A DNA stretch of 64,000 nucleotides from Gibbula magus (Eukaryota > Mollusca > Gastropoda > Trochida > Trochidae): NCBI GenBank assembly GCA_936450465.1, contig OW388301.1, positions 17,031,523 through 17,095,522 of the forward strand, read 5' to 3'. A program made the translations under genes and the position numbers. Below are positions 11,098-24,223 of this stretch, piece after piece; the first letter of the stretch is position 1; each line of letters begins with the position of its first letter. The notes under the pieces are model-generated. The model searched no databases, was not told the DNA's origin, and saw nothing but the letters and a program-made list of their open reading frames with translations.

Positions 11098-14000
11098 ATG
11101 AATATGGATAATATAAAAAAAATTAAATTGATTTCAGCTAATTGTAGAGGATTAGGTGATAAAAACAAAAGAAGGGAAGTAACGAATATTTACAGAAAGA
11201 AAGACTATTCAATTATTTGCTTACAAGACATCTACTTGGCAAAAGATGAAATAAATCTTATGAGAAATGAATGGGGTCTTCAGTGTATTTTAGCTCCTTT
11301 TAGATCAAATGCGAGGGGAGTAGCGATACTCTTTAATAACAATGTTGATCTAACCATTCACAGAACTATTGAAGACGAAGATGGAAATTTTATTATTGCG
11401 GATATAACTGTGGAAGACAAACAGTTTACATTGACAACTTTGTATGGCCCTAACCAGCATGACCCAAACTTCTATATTAAACTTTTTGAAAAAATATTTT
11501 CTCTAGACAATGAATCTTTATGCATTGTGGGTGATTGGAATCTTGTTTTAGACCCAACCATTGATTTAGAAAATTATAAACATTTAAACAATCCAAAATC
11601 AAGAGATGTTGTTACAACAAATTTGGAAAATTATGATCTCATAGATGTATGGAGGGAAATGAACAAGCATAACAGGAAATCTACATGGTGGAAAAAGAAT
11701 CCAAGGAAACAAGCCAGACTTGATTTTTTCCTTATCTCCCAATATATATTTGATATAACTTTGGATTCTGATACCTTACCCGGTTATAAATCTGATCATT
11801 CAGCCATATCATTAACTATATCGAATTCTATTAACCAAGAAAGAGGTAAGGGGTATTGGAAATTTAATACTTCTCTCCTACTCCACCCTGATTACAGTAT
11901 TTTAGTCAAAGATATCCTGAAAGAAACTGTTGAAGAATATTCTGACACTAAACCATGAAATTCAAATAGTAATGGACAAGATGACAAGGTTAAACTTACA
12001 ATTAGTGATAATTTATTTTTGGAAACATTTCTTATGAAAATAAGAGGAAAAACGATTTCTTATGCTTCATTTTTGAAGAAGGACAAAAAAAGAAGACTAT
12101 AAAATAGGAAGGAAAAATAAAAGAGTGTGAAGACAATATTAGACAAGATTTTCAAAATATGAGTGAATCCATGCTTTCTGAACTTTCAAAATATAAGATG
12201 GAATTGGAGCAAATAAAGGAAGAAGACTTAAGAGGCATTCAGATTAGAAATAGAATAAGATGGTATGAAGAAGGTGAAAAACCAACAAAATATTTCTGTA
12301 ATCTTGAAAATAGAATTTATGTTAACAAAGCAATAAATAAAATCGTTACTGACAAAAATGAGGAAATTACAGACAGTAACTCTGTTCTAGATCAACTGAA
12401 ATGTTTTTATAAAAAAAAACTATATTCTTTCAATAATGATCTAGAGGTAGATATTACTTTATATAATGTTGAAACACCAACGTTGAACTATGAATTAAGG
12501 AAGAACTTGAAAAAGATATTACTATGGAAGAAATTACTTTCGCAGTGAGAAATATGAAAAACAATAAAAGTCCAGGAATTGATGGTTGCCCAAATTGATT
12601 TCTTTAAATTTTTCTGGAATGATCTTAACGGGTGGATTTTAAGATTTGTGAAAGAGGTTTTCGCCAAAAGTGAACTATCTTTAACCATGAAGAGGGGGGT
12701 TATCACTTGTATACCTAAAGCAAATAAAGACAGAACTCGCCTAAAAAATTGGAGACCAATTACTCTTCTAAATGCTCTCTATAAAATAATATGTACATGC
12801 ATAACCAATCGCTTGAAAAAGACTTTGGTTTTACTAATACATGGGAATCAAACAGGTTTTATTCCAGGCAGAACTATTAGTGAAAATACAAGATTGTTAT
12901 ATGACATTATGTTTGAAACAAAAGCTAGAAATATCTCTGGTTTACTCATATTAATAGACTTAGAGAAGGCTTTTGACACAGTTTCAAAGGATTTTATCAA
13001 TATGGCCCTCAGTAAATTTGGCTTTGGTCCACAGATAATACAATGGATTAATATTTTAACATATCAAACTAGCTCATGCGTGATACAAAATGGCCATTTA
13101 TCTGCCTTTTTAATAACGAAAGGGGTTGTAGACAGGGGGACCCTTTGTCGCTCTATCTTTTCCTTTTTGTGGCTGAAATATTAGGTTGTATGATAAGAAA
13201 TAATGATAGAATCAAAGGTATTGTTATTGATGAAAAGGAATACAAATTAGGTCAATATGCAGATGATGCAGAATTATTTCTAGATGGCACAGAAGACAGT
13301 CTTTATGCAGCTATTGAAACACTTAAGACATTCTATAAGATGTCAGGTCTGAAAATAAATATAGACAAGACGAAGGCAATTTGGATTGGCTCAATGGCAG
13401 GTAGTAAACAAGGTATTTGTACTGACCAAAAATTGAATGGCACAATGGGGAGTTTGAAGTACTGGGATAAAATTCACTCCTAATCTTGCGGATCTATGGG
13501 TAATTAATATGAAGAAAAGGCTTGAAGAAATAAACAGACTACTATCAACATGGAGAAAAAGAAATCTAACACTGATTGGTAAAATCACAGTCATAAAAAC
13601 CTTAGCCCTTTCCAAATTAGTACACATTTTCAGTTCACTCCCTAATCCCCAAGACGACTTTATTTATTCTCTTGAACAAATTTTCTTCAAATTCATATGG
13701 AATGACAAACAAGATAAGATAAAGAGAACTACTTTGAAAAGATTAAAATCAGAGGGGGGATTGGGTATGGTTGACTTAAAAACATTTATTGAAGCTTTAA
13801 GATTATCTACCTTGAGACGTTACTGTAAAAAATCATCAGATTGCAACCCTAGTAGTATACCTTATAATGATATCTTAAAATATGGAGCAAACATAGATAA
13901 AATCTTCCATATTAAAAACCCCTTTTGGAAAGATGTTATTGATGCATGGACAAAATACTGCGAAATATTTGACGCTGAAAGAGAACATTGATGACTTGCT

Positions 14001-14775
14001 TGCTGAGCCTCTATGGCGTAACCATAATTTCAAAGACCCATACCATATTATCAGAAATTGGGCCAATAAGGGTATATTCACTATAAAAGACTTGTGCGAT
14101 GAACTTGGTTTCATACCCTTTGATAAATTACAATCAAAATACAAGATTAGAGGTACAATATTGGATTATAATTACTTACTTCACATTTTATCAACAGAGT
14201 GGAAATACTTTATCAAATGTAAAAACAACATTCCTATTTATAATTTCTTCACCAGTATTTATCAAAGAAATATCTTAAAATCCACTAAAGGTTCAAGATT
14301 CTTTTATGATAAACTAATTTCCAAAAACAAAAAGCTTGAAATCTGTAACAAGTGGGAAATGATTTTCAAAGACTTTGAATTTGACTGGGATAACATGTTC
14401 AATGTATACCGACGTGGAATGAAAGATGTCAAACTTATTGATTTCCAATATATATTCCTTCAAAGAGTTATTTTTACTAAAAGAGAATTGTTGAGAATGC
14501 ACCTTGTTGACATTGATTTGTGTAACTTTTGTAATGATGCTTCTGAGAGCATTTGTCATGTCTATTGGGAATGTAGTGCGACACAAAAAATTTGGAACGA
14601 TCTTGAACTCTGGATAAATATCTATCAACAACAAAAAATAACAATTTCAAAATTCTGTATTTGGTTTGTTACATCTACTAACAATGGTTTGATAAACCAA
14701 ATCATTGTCTCTGCAAAGAAATTTATAAATTTATGTAATATAAAAAAATCAATTCCAAAATTCAATAATTATTAA
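11098..14775 (+). pseudogene. L1/Tx1-type ORF2 (endonuclease-reverse transcriptase), multiply broken
   Basis: The N-terminal AP-like endonuclease (11098-11958) retains SANCRGLG, LQDIYL (Asp where LQE is usual), YGPNQHDP, GDWNLVLD, ARLDFFLIS and SDHSAIS, then stops. The RT resumes in shifting frames: VITCIPKANKD...NWRPITLLNALYK, QTGFIPGRTI, ILIDLEKAFDTVS, then RGCRQGDPLSLYLF after a frameshift near 13120, and an intact YADD at 13256-13267. The thumb/post-RT part contains NLTLIGKITVIKTL and FIWNDKQDKIKR. A CCHC-like cluster, CNFCNDASESICHVYWEC, lies near 14520. At least five frame changes or stops show that it is dead. ILIDLEKAFDTVS followed by SKFGFGPQIIQWI suits the L1/Tx1 group. It is AT-rich like its surroundings. 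Confidence 0.88.
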
Positions 14776-15196
14776 AAAAATTCTGTCAGATATTTTCTCG
14801 GTGGAAAAATTATTTCAAAGAAACAATGAAATTAGCAAATTTAATAATAAGTGGAAATCACTCATCCCAATTTTCAAGAAATAGTATGTTAATATATTGA
14901 TTTAATTCAGATTCTACCTTATCAAGTGCCCAATGTACTGATTCTCCATTTCAATGTACTCAGACTTTGTAACCCTTGGGAACCAATAAAAAAGAAAAAA
15001 AGAAAGAAAAAAAAACAACTTGTATATGTTGTTTATTACTCGCGGGTAAATCAAATCAATGGGTACATTTCATTATTGCAAAGTTGTTAAAACAGTAAAA
15101 ATATACCATCTGCTCCTTATTTCACGTAACGCATAAAAAAATACTCCCTTAGTTTAGGCAATCGTCAATCTTGCAACAGTAATGACTTAAGAGGCT

Positions 15197-15290
15197 CTGA
15201 ATACACAAGTGTGTGTTATCGAATTCTTTGTGTATTCGGCCTTCTTAACCGTCTGTCATTCTCACCCTTGTAAACGAGCCGGAGCAGTTT
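15197..15290. repeat. Dispersed repeat, copy 2 (AATACACA hairpin family)
   Basis: Related to 5309-5425: AATACACAAGTGTG, TTTGTGTATTCGG and GTAAACGAGCCGGAGCAGTT occur in the same order and at similar spacing. No coding content is visible. Confidence 0.6.
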
Positions 15291-15786
15291 CGGCAGTTCA
15301 TGACTTACACCTGTTTGGTATCTTGTTAATGAGCCCTAATTGAGTTAGTTAACGCTTAAGAAGAAATGTAAAAAGGGTAAAATATAACAAAGAATTACGG
15401 TTCCAACAGCGCAGTTTTAGATATACACAGATACACAAACTCTCACATTAAACCTCTACATCCCACAACCGGTAAAATAATCATTTAAAGTATTTGCGAT
15501 GTCAGTGGTGTTGTTAACAATATCTCCGTTATGATGTAAGGGAGGAAATTGAATCGCTTCGGATTTTGCGTTCACCTATATCCTGATATCTATTCTGCTG
15601 ACATATTAACACCTAGTTTTGTTTGGGTTTTTTTGTTTCTTATAATATTACTTGCCTTCAACGTTTTCTTGGCAAATCCACCATAAATGTATATATTGAT
15701 GTGTTTTTGTATTTTGTACATGTGTACGTCACGTCTTATATGTAACTGCTTATGTATGGGAGCGGCATTCACATAATAAGTGTTTG

Positions 15787-15965
15787 CCTGTTTGCCAATC
15801 CAGATTTTATTTCATGGAAATAAAAATATGTTTAGACAAAACATATATTTATTTCTTTGCTCTTGGTTGATTTTCTGTAAAGCTAAAAGTAATATCGAAG
15901 ATGCATATCATTATGGTTTAAACGTATTTTATTCCATAAACATGAAAATAGGACCGGCGAACAAG
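15787..15965. mobile_element. Foldback/MITE-like element, copy 1
   Basis: The left end, CCTGTTTGCCAATCC, is complementary, with mismatches, to the right end GGACCGGCGAACAAG. Inner segments TTTCATGGAAATAAAAATATGTTTA and the complement around AAACGTATTTTATTCCATAAACATG extend the pairing. A shorter relative lies at 17262-17361. There is no open frame of note; it is probably a non-autonomous DNA transposon relic. Confidence 0.6.
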
Positions 15966-16439
15966 TAAAAATGGTTATATCAACGAATGTATGAAAACAA
16001 AGTACGGGAAAAAAGTAACAGTTTTTATATAAAGAAACAATATGAGTATGGTATTGACTTGAATTAATTTTGAAAATCTTGTCAATGAAAACGTTATGAA
16101 AACAACATTGATAGTACTTTTAAGGATAAATTAAGTAAAGTAAAAGTAAAGTAAACTCGTTATTTGTAATAACATAATTACAACAGGATTATCTTCTTGC
16201 TCCTCACCTGATCAGCTAACTTTACTTTTAGCTTAACCGAGTACACCAATTTACTATAAGAAGAGACAACATTTGTCACCTTTGATCTCGAAGACTGGCT
16301 TGAGTGTTTCTTAACAATGCAAGTTAATACAAAGGCTGTCAGTAAAGTATTTGAAGAAATACGGTGCCGAATAATAAAAATATGAAACGTGTATCGTATA
16401 TAACAAGAAGACATAGTCATCAACATCCCCCGCCAGAGC

Positions 16440-17115
16440 CAAGAAATTGGAAAAAGGGCAATAATTCGAAATAATTGTGCATTACTCATTTTATCCATCA
16501 AGGTATGTATGCCCTCAAGCAACACACCAATTTTGGTTCTCCTATCTTAAATAGTTTCTGAGAAAAGCTGTCCCCTTTGGAAAGTCCAAAACAACGGAAC
16601 AAGGGCAATAACTCCGAAAAATATAATTGCATGCTTCTAATTTTCGAACTCCATCAAGGTATTTATGCCTACAAACGGCACACCAAATGTGGTAATCCTA
16701 TCTTAAATGGTTTCTGAGAAAAGCTGTCCCCTTTGGAGATACCATGAACAAAGTAAAAAACAACGGAACAAGGGCAATAACTCCGGAAAAAATAACTGCA
16801 CGCTTCTAATTTTCGAACTCCATCAAGGTATTTATGCCCTCAAGAAACACACCGTATTTCTTTATCCTATCTTAAATAGTTTCTGAGAAAAGCTGTCCCC
16901 TTTGGAGATACCATGAACAAAGTCCAAAAATACGGAACAAGGGCAATAACTCCGGAAAAAATAATTGCACCTAGGTAACCCTATCTTGAACGGTTTCTAA
17001 GAAAAGCTGTCCCCTTTATCTCGGACGGACGGACGCACGGACGGACGCACGGACGGACGGACGCACGGACAGAGCCCAAACCTATATCCCCCTTCCACTT
17101 CGTGAAGGGGGATAA
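16440..17115 (-). mobile_element. Tandem-core ('pearl'/Helentron-associated-like) element, 169-bp units
   Basis: Four core units are marked by AGGGCAATAA at 16455, 16602, 16771 and 16940 (spacing 147, 169 and 169). They are followed by a GGAC/GCAC microsatellite (about 17022-17072) and a perfect 11-bp hairpin, TATCCCCCTTC (17085-17095) with GAAGGGGGATA (17104-17114). The same plan, in opposite orientation, occurs at 55090-55960 and 56236-57180. This organisation resembles bivalve 'pearl' elements, which have been linked to Helentron-type rolling-circle transposons. That assignment is inference; the repeats themselves are direct observation. Confidence 0.7.
17022..17072. repeat. (GGAC)n/(GCAC)n microsatellite
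   Basis: Runs of GGAC interspersed with GCAC lie between the core tandem units and the terminal hairpin of the element at 16440-17115. Poly-RPSV open frames on the minus strand are artefacts of this repeat. Confidence 0.9.
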
Positions 17116-17261
17116 AAAAAACTCTTATTGTACTGTTGCAAAGATTCACAACAGGTCTTAAAAGTATTGTTGTTGATTTTTGTAAATTTATGATATATTG
17201 TAAATTCACATTGACACATAATTTCCTGTATTCTGGAGCGGTATTCAGATAAACTTTTAAA

Positions 17262-17361
17262 GCTTGTTTACCAATTCGTTTCAAGAATGAAACAAATATG
17301 TTTAAACCATATTTAAACGTATATTATTTCATAAACATGAAAAAATGATTGGCAAACAAGC
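17262..17361. mobile_element. Foldback/MITE-like element, copy 2
   Basis: GCTTGTTTACCAAT (17262-17275) pairs with ATTGGCAAACAAGC (17348-17361) with one mismatch. The interior continues the palindrome (ATATGTTTAAAC against GTTT...CATAAACATG). It is a shorter relative of 15787-15965; the two copies flank the tandem-core element. Confidence 0.65.
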
Positions 17362-17949
17362 CAAATGCCGATCCGACATATATATATATTTTTAAAAAGC
17401 TGGTTACAAGATCAATGAGACAGAAAAATGAAAATAAACATTTGTATAACATCAGACATGAATATTGTTATGTTGTTAGGTGTGCCTAATAATAAAGTGG
17501 GCTCCAGCTCAGAATGTAATCATTTACTACAAGATACTTTCAAAGAAACCGGTTGCTTTTACTGAAAAACTGATTAATGAGTTCAAAATATTATTGTTAG
17601 TGGTGTCATTCAAGGCGCTGTTACCATATAATACTGTTGTTATGTCATAGCCTTGAATACATATTTGATATTAAATGGTAGTAGCTTCAGAAAGTAAACA
17701 GATAGCGAACTAAATCTTCGTTATTGTGACCACATGAACATCTGGACGTTTCCGATATATGTCTTTTATAACGGTGGGCGTTTCAATAACTACAACCGAC
17801 CTTAAGGCGACAATGGATGATTTGACATAATCTAGTCCCTAAATTAAAATTAAAAGAATTCCGAGTTTCTTTTTGGTTTACCATAGTTTTGAATTGATTA
17901 AGGGTAGGAGCGTTGATGACTTCGTCTGGTAAAGAATTTCACAGCATAA

Positions 17950-18480
17950 TGGTATTTGGCAAGAAAGACTGAGAATACCTCTGAGTTATACAGTTAATTG
18001 CTTAAATGGAAGAACGGTTTCATAGATTATACTTACTTTGTTCAAATACCCTTCTTGGTCAAGATCTTTCAGATAGTCTGGAGTTATAGTCTGGATATGG
18101 TACATTTTATAGATATAAATGCACATCATTATCTATTAATGTGTCCAAATTATACAAATATCCGCCATTTAAGCTTCTTTTATGTTAATGGTTACGACCT
18201 GAATACTGTACTATTTGGTATCAAGACCCAATCAAATCATATTAATACAAAAATTATCCATAATCCAGGCTGTTCATAAGTTTATTTCTCATAGCAAACG
18301 CTTCTCATGAAATATCTTTTAAAATGATGTTGTGTTTTTCTACATTAATGTATGTATGATTGTATTATATGATGTAATTATCCTGTTTTATTGTTCTTTT
18401 TGGGAGAAACATTTATGTAGGGTAAACCCTGTTTGTTGATTCCCCTGTACCTGAGTACATGAATAAATATTGTTAAAACC
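17950..18480 (+). pseudogene. LINE 3' fragment
   Basis: A 93-residue frame (17998-18279) contains HHYLLMCPNYTNIRHLSFF, which matches the C-terminal 'EFHYLFKCLAFTNVR' segment seen in the LINE fragment at 5655-6520. Only this tail is present. The sequence runs on to a possible 3' end with AATAAATATT at about 18461. It is a short dead insertion. Confidence 0.55.
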
Positions 18481-21400
18481 ATATAAAATCTGAATCAGTT
18501 TATTTCAACATACACAGGTGGGCTGTAGTCATCTATCAAGAAACATGAACTTTGCCTCAAGTTGGTACCCATATTGACCACACTAATTAATCCCTCGTTA
18601 ATTCCTCGTCAGGGTGAATCTTGTTGACACTCATATTTGTACACACTAAACGGGCTCTTTGTTTGTTATATAACATTGTGTTCATCTCCTGTGAAGACCA
18701 TCTGTGAAATGCAGACTTCTTTGTTAGTGTCAATTAAGCTACTCGGAGAATACTAGTAATTCACTTGTGACTAAGCAGGTGTGAACTCGTCACATGTAAA
18801 AACACACACGGATGGCTTATGGGCAGGTGACTAATTGCCTGTCAATAGAATCGCGTCACAGCTAATGGATGATTTACTGTTTTGAGGTACCCAATAAAAT
18901 CAGTTAAGTGAAACACCAATGAGATTTGAGCTGAAATCCGGGATAATCAATTGATGTTTAACACTTATCTCGAGTTACTACATGTGTAAACACCTAAGAG
19001 TTGCATCACATGTCGTGTCGTGTTAATACCTGCATTTGATTGGGATATTCATATTGTTCTTTCGGATACGCCTTTTTAAAAGGTGAGTTTTAGGTTTTTC
19101 ATAAATCTATCACGATCTAGACAACAATTATAAAAGAACTTGTATAAAGAACTTTAATGTAGGTAACTAATGCATTTGATACTGATACATATCATAGGGA
19201 AGCAACAATGACACCGAGCAACAAGCTTCAAACGTGATTTTACACATTTTACTTAAACTTACTAATCCATTTTTCTGTTCTTCTAATCTTCACACCTTTG
19301 TAGGCTATACTGTCCAAAAGCTGTTAACATGCAATATTTTCCACCTCCACAGTGAATATTGACGATAATGTTGTTAACAACACACATTGGCTTTCATCCC
19401 TGGTTACACTAACAATTAGTGATTAGCAAATGGTAAACTACAAATACTTAACAACACTCATCATTACATATCACTGATAATCTCTTCATCTGAATTTGAA
19501 TTGTTTTCATTATCACTTTTGTTAACAGAACTTAGGCTACTGTGATAAATCTGTCTCCTCCTCAAAGTAATCTTTAATGTCCAAAATGTTTATCAAAGTT
19601 ATTTGTGACTTGATTGGAATCTAATTATATGTCGAACATACTAGCATTGTCATTATACAACAATATGGTAGAGTCTGAGCCATAATTATTAATGAGTGTT
19701 CTGGAGAAGTGTTTCTATACCATCACACATTAAGCATTTGCCTCATGTGGATTATCAAAACTTCCTTTGCAAGCACATTGCTGAGTACACGGCCTGCGCA
19801 GATGGAGGTATTAATCTTAATAAATCCAAAAATTAAATGCTCTCCGAACAAACTTCAGCCAACTTACTTCAGTTGTGAACTGAACTGAAGGTGAAGGCTC
19901 TGTGTCCCCAGATTGGTATCTCAACAAAGTGCCAGAATAATGATAGATAACACGCAATATCTGGTCATTTTGCAGTGAAATATGGATAAGTGTAGCAGAC
20001 TATATTCCAAAAGGAACATTGAATTTGTCATACACTATGGCAATGCTTCAGTTCATTGCTGAAACAGACGCAATGTTTAAGCCAATCATTTTACTCATAT
20101 ATGTCACGTGACCAAACTTGTAGATTTTCCTCTTGGAATAGGGGTCACATTTTTCATTAATAGTAAAGAAAGTAGTCACTTGTATACATTTTCATTATTA
20201 TGTATTGAAACATAACTGACAGTTGTTTATCAGTATCTCTACTGCGGACACCAACATCCTTTAAGATAAGAGGAACCCATCATTGAAACCCCGACCCGCA
20301 AATTAGATCCATAATGACATATCACTGGGGTTATATTAAAACAAAAAGTGTTAATGTGGCCCAGAGTAATATATTTTACAACAGAATGCCTCTTATCATA
20401 TACATATCTCATTTGTTTATATTCGGGTCAGCTAATTCCGAACAAAGTGAGAGTTTTTCAGGGAAAGTGACTGACGCCAAATATCCCCCTTATAACAAGT
20501 GTCTATCAAGTTGTTCCACCTCTTCTATGTCAAATGGTCCAGGTTAATGTGATTGCAGGAAAGTTGATAGTTGGTCCATCCCACTTTTAAGATGAGAAGA
20601 ACCCCACATTTCCTGAATGGATGTCGCAATATGAGAGACAATTTCAGGTCACGTGACCTGAATAAATAGGCTCTCATAAAGCACATATCTCATCCAAGTG
20701 TTTACTTTCTTGCTACATAAGGGATTTATCAACTGGAGAATATGTATGTACATTTGAAAGTAGCAGTGTTTGGAAAGATTTGACTCTATTTCCAATAACA
20801 TAAATGGATATTTCTATGAATATTAGGGCCTTTCTGGTCAAGTGACTGTGACGTCACTATGGAACTTTAGCATGGGGATATTTTTATAACAAGCCAGTGG
20901 ACTAATTCCGCGGGAAAAGAAACGAATCTTACTCAGATTGCTGTCGGCCATGACAATTTATAAACTACGTGACTTAAGAAACTCTAAACAATGCAAGGCA
21001 CTATATTCCACGAGTGTACTAAGTACTAAGATAAGACTAAAGAATAGTAAACAACATGTCGGAAGTCAACTACACTAGATTTAAGGTTCGAACATCATTT
21101 GTCATTGCATATGAAAAACATTTCTTTAACAAACTTACATAACGCCGAGGAAACAGGATTGTGCGATATGAAGTTAGAAGTGAAGTAAACATGGACAGAT
21201 TATCAGGGATTACATTCTAAAGTTGAAACTGGGTTATTTTTTCCATTGTTTCCAGGGCATAACTGTAAACCTACTAGATCAATTTTCATAAAATTTGGCA
21301 ATCAGCCTCCCCATATCATGTAAATGTGAGTTTGGCTGATTTACACCTTTTTTAATTTGAATTATTTTCTTTTTTTTGTGTTAACATTTTCGACTTTGTA

Positions 21401-21700
21401 TATTTGCATGGTATGGTTTCTTTCCGGAGCAAATATCTAAAACAACTACCAATCCCCGCCAATTTGAATTCCTGTAAATTTGTTTTTGTTCCCATGGCAA
21501 CAATTTGTTTTTTTGGAAGGGTAATAACTTTGGGGAAGGGTGAGACATCTGTTTTTTACGAGTTAAAACTTCTACAACTTAACATATGGAAATGTTCGTT
21601 TATTTAAACAACCAAACGATGGTAAATAACAGGGAAAATAATATCTTGTATCCATTTTTCTATAGAGAAATAATCACAATCAATCCTTTATGCAATAAAA
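18480..21700. other. Non-coding DNA 3' of the recognised receptor exons
   Basis: About 3.2 kb of AT-rich sequence. The receptor's splice donor at 21702 implies that at least one further exon (TM7 and cytoplasmic tail) lies to the left on the minus strand. I searched by eye for an NPxxY-type motif and did not find it, so this may be intron. Two CCCACTTTTAAGATGAGAAGAACCC-like pieces (about 20260-20290 and 20578-20605) hint at a local duplication. Confidence 0.4.
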
Positions 21701-21702
21701 AG

Positions 21703-23333
21703 TCAATTCTTACCCATTATGCAAACTGGAAACCAACACAGGAAGTCGGTGAAGACGACCATGAAGAGTCTGCGAGCAACAATTCTCTCTGATGAAGAAG
21801 TTCCATTCCGGATCTTGCCAGAAGCTTGCACGGACTTGTATATGAATATCTGCCCAAGTCCGATAAAGATGAAGAGCACGAAATTGAAGCCAATAAAGAT
21901 GCTGCTGGAATATGCCCACCCTGGTGACTTGTGAGACGACAGAGGAAGAGCTAAACAAACACTGTTCTTGGAGTAGAAGGACCAGTGTCTAAACTGAGGC
22001 AGTAGAGGAACTACTGCAATTCCAAAGGCCAACATCCAAGTCAGGCACACACAGGCTAAAGCAGTTCCTCTAGAAAACTTGAGTTGACGAAATGGAAATT
22101 TAATAGCCAAGAATCGGTCAAGAGTTATAAAAGCAATCATCAAACAAGAGGCTTCGGTGGACAGAGTTGAAATAAATCCTGCAAATTTACACATAGCACC
22201 TTTTCTCCATTGGTAATCATTTGCAACGTAGACACCCCTGTATTGACCGTCTGTGATGCCAATTATGATCATGTAAATTCCCATTAGACAGTCAGAAATT
22301 GACAAATTCGTTACAAATATTCCATAGCTACGCTTCTTGGATGTACTGTCATAGAAACATCTGTATAAAATGACGAACATATTACCAAGAAATGCAATTG
22401 TTGCAATGATCCACAAGATGACTCTGAGAACGGTTGCAGCAAGAAGGTCATCACAAGAAGAGATTGCATTCTTTGTGGATACACAGTTGGCCCCAGATAA
22501 AGATTCTGGGCGCAAAACGTCACAGCAGACTTGGTAAGAGTCCACAAGAAGCCTTTTAACAGACTTCAGACCTTTTTGCAGGTTGCTTCCAAACTTCTGA
22601 ATGTTGTTCTGGCGGATATCAAGATACCTTACTGTGGAAAGATTCCAGAACAGTTCATCAGTCAATTCATTCATGTGGACATTTTTCAGGTCCAGAGTTG
22701 TGAGTTTCTCAAAGGCCAGAAACAGGGTTACATCAACGTTGCCAAGGTTTGTGTTTTCAAGGTCAAGACTATCCAAGTTCGTTAAAGAATCAAAAGCAGA
22801 GGTGTGTATATATTGAAGTTTAGGATTGTTGGACAAATCCAAATACCTCAATTTCTTAACATGTTTGAATGACTCGTTTGATATATTTGTAATCATGTTG
22901 TGACTCAAGTCAAGTGTTAGAAGATTTGGATATCCAAAGAAGAGGATGTCAAGACTGGTCAAATTACACATCGAGAGAATGAGACTTGCCAAATAATGGA
23001 GTTTTCTCTTGGTTAGGTCCTCGTCAATGAATAGACAATTTCTGAATTCAATGTCAATATTACCTCCAGAGACGTCAAGCTTTCTAATATTTGGACTGAG
23101 GGCATTTGAAATGTTCATGTTAAAGGTAGTTTTACAAATTACAACATGGTCTTTGCATTCACACTGAGGGGGACAGTCATCTTCTTCACAAGCTCTTTCA
23201 TCATCCCCTTGTGGGCAATGTCTGAATCCATCACAAACTTCCAAAGGACTGATGCAGATTTTGGAATCGGTGCAGCGATAATAACCCGGACAGGAGAAGT
23301 GATCTGTGGGTTGGACACAAAAAGCACATTTCC
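21703..23333 (-). CDS. Receptor exon: LDLa + leucine-rich repeats + GPCR TM1-TM6 (GRL101/relaxin-receptor-like)
   Basis: This large exon starts after an AG at 23335-23334 and ends at the strong donor ATGG|GTAAGA (21702). It opens with a full LDLa module (CAFCVQ..., FSCPGYYRC, KICI, EVCDGFRHCPQGDDERAC). An LRR N-cap follows (CPPQCECKDHVVIC), then about seven LRRs (for example LLTLDLSHNMITNIS, LRYLDLSNNPKLQYI, LTTLDLKNVHMNEL) and a C-cap (CCDVLRPESLSGANC). TM1 starts near LLAATVLRVILWIIATIAF. TM2 has NLSISDCLMGIYM. TM3 ends in LDRFLAIKFPF, the DRY-equivalent. TM6 is FMVVFTDFLCWFPVC. The layout matches LDLa-LRR receptors of the relaxin-receptor/GRL101 group (rhodopsin family, cell surface). TM7 must lie in another exon. 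The ligand is unknown. No stop or frameshift is present, so the gene appears functional. Confidence 0.93.
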
Positions 23334-24106
23334 CTCATTTCAATAGGGTGCCAAGCTGTCATAGTCACCTATTTGGTTAGATATTAGATCCCATATTGCT
23401 ATATACTTGTATTATGTTCAGTCATCATTTGTGGAGTTATAACAAAAATAGTTTTGTTTTCATCCGATGACCATTTTCTTTTCCTTACTTTATGTCATAA
23501 TCTCGCACAATCAGTGAGGTGTTATGATAGTGTAATTAAATACATAATTGAAGGCCACTGGTGTTATTTGATTTAAACATTATTATATTCGTAAAACCTA
23601 TATGGGATTGGTCAACAAGCTGTCAAGTTCATGTGAACACCGACGCTACTTATTCCCTTCTGCAAATGCATTTTGGAACTCATTGACATTAAACTCACGC
23701 TGATTAAAGTAAAGGACATGTTGTTAGCATTTGCATAATTTGAAATGTGAATTTGATTCCCTGCAAAGCGTTTATTTGGGACTACGGTGGACTATCCAAA
23801 AACATTTGATTTAAAAAGTACTCAGAGTTAAGTCAAATTTACCCAAATGATCAGTGTTCAAGCACCTCATTGACAAAGCATCATTAATGACTGTATCACA
23901 CAAGCATCTTCTCAAACATACCAAACCATATTCATGTATTCGATAATAGAAAAGACAATGTCAATTTCATGCTTTATTAACTCTGTCATTTGACTTCCAG
24001 CATGGTGATTGCCAATTTTGTGGCGAAATCAAGTTTGTAATCAAGTAGCATTATCATTAATTTTTGTCAGTGATACCAAGACTAGGTTTCGAATAATAAA
24101 ACTTAC

Positions 24107-24223
24107 CACATGTTTCTTCATCCTCGCCATTTTGACAGTCCATGATACCATTGCAGACAAAGAGAGGAGCAAGACAAATACTCCCGGGACATTTATAGAA
24201 CGGCGATGGACATACCATTGAAC
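24107..24223 (-). CDS. Receptor exon: LDLa module
   Basis: A 117-base exon, phase 1 at both ends, from TTAAAG|GT to TGTG|GTAAGT. It encodes a complete LDLa: VCPSPFYKC, SICLAPLFVCNG, MDCQNGEDEETC. All six cysteines are present, as is the acidic calcium-binding tail (D, D/E, D, E). It lies 0.8 kb upstream of the GPCR exon on the same strand, and matching phases allow direct joining. LDLa modules in this receptor type sit in the extracellular N-terminus. Confidence 0.88.

Larger units (their letters stand above)
9690..15022 (+). mobile_element. L1/Tx1-type LINE, 5'-truncated, degenerate
   Basis: The copy includes the spacer repeat, an ORF2 remnant with endonuclease and reverse transcriptase, and an A-rich 3' tail (AAAAAGAAAAAAAGAAAG, about 14988-15020). 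ORF1 is absent from this copy; a separate ORF1 remnant of probably the same family sits at 7150-8010. The spacer at 10080-11097 holds AT-rich sequence and short T-rich frames that do not look coding. Confidence 0.8.

Noticed and set aside
16997..17284. Minus-strand frame with repeated VRPSVRPSVRPS
   Set aside because: Produced by the GGAC/GCAC microsatellite of a repeat element.
23139..23327. Separate small minus-strand ORF overlapping the receptor's LDLa
   Set aside because: It is another frame of the receptor exon, whose correct frame gives a perfect LDLa.
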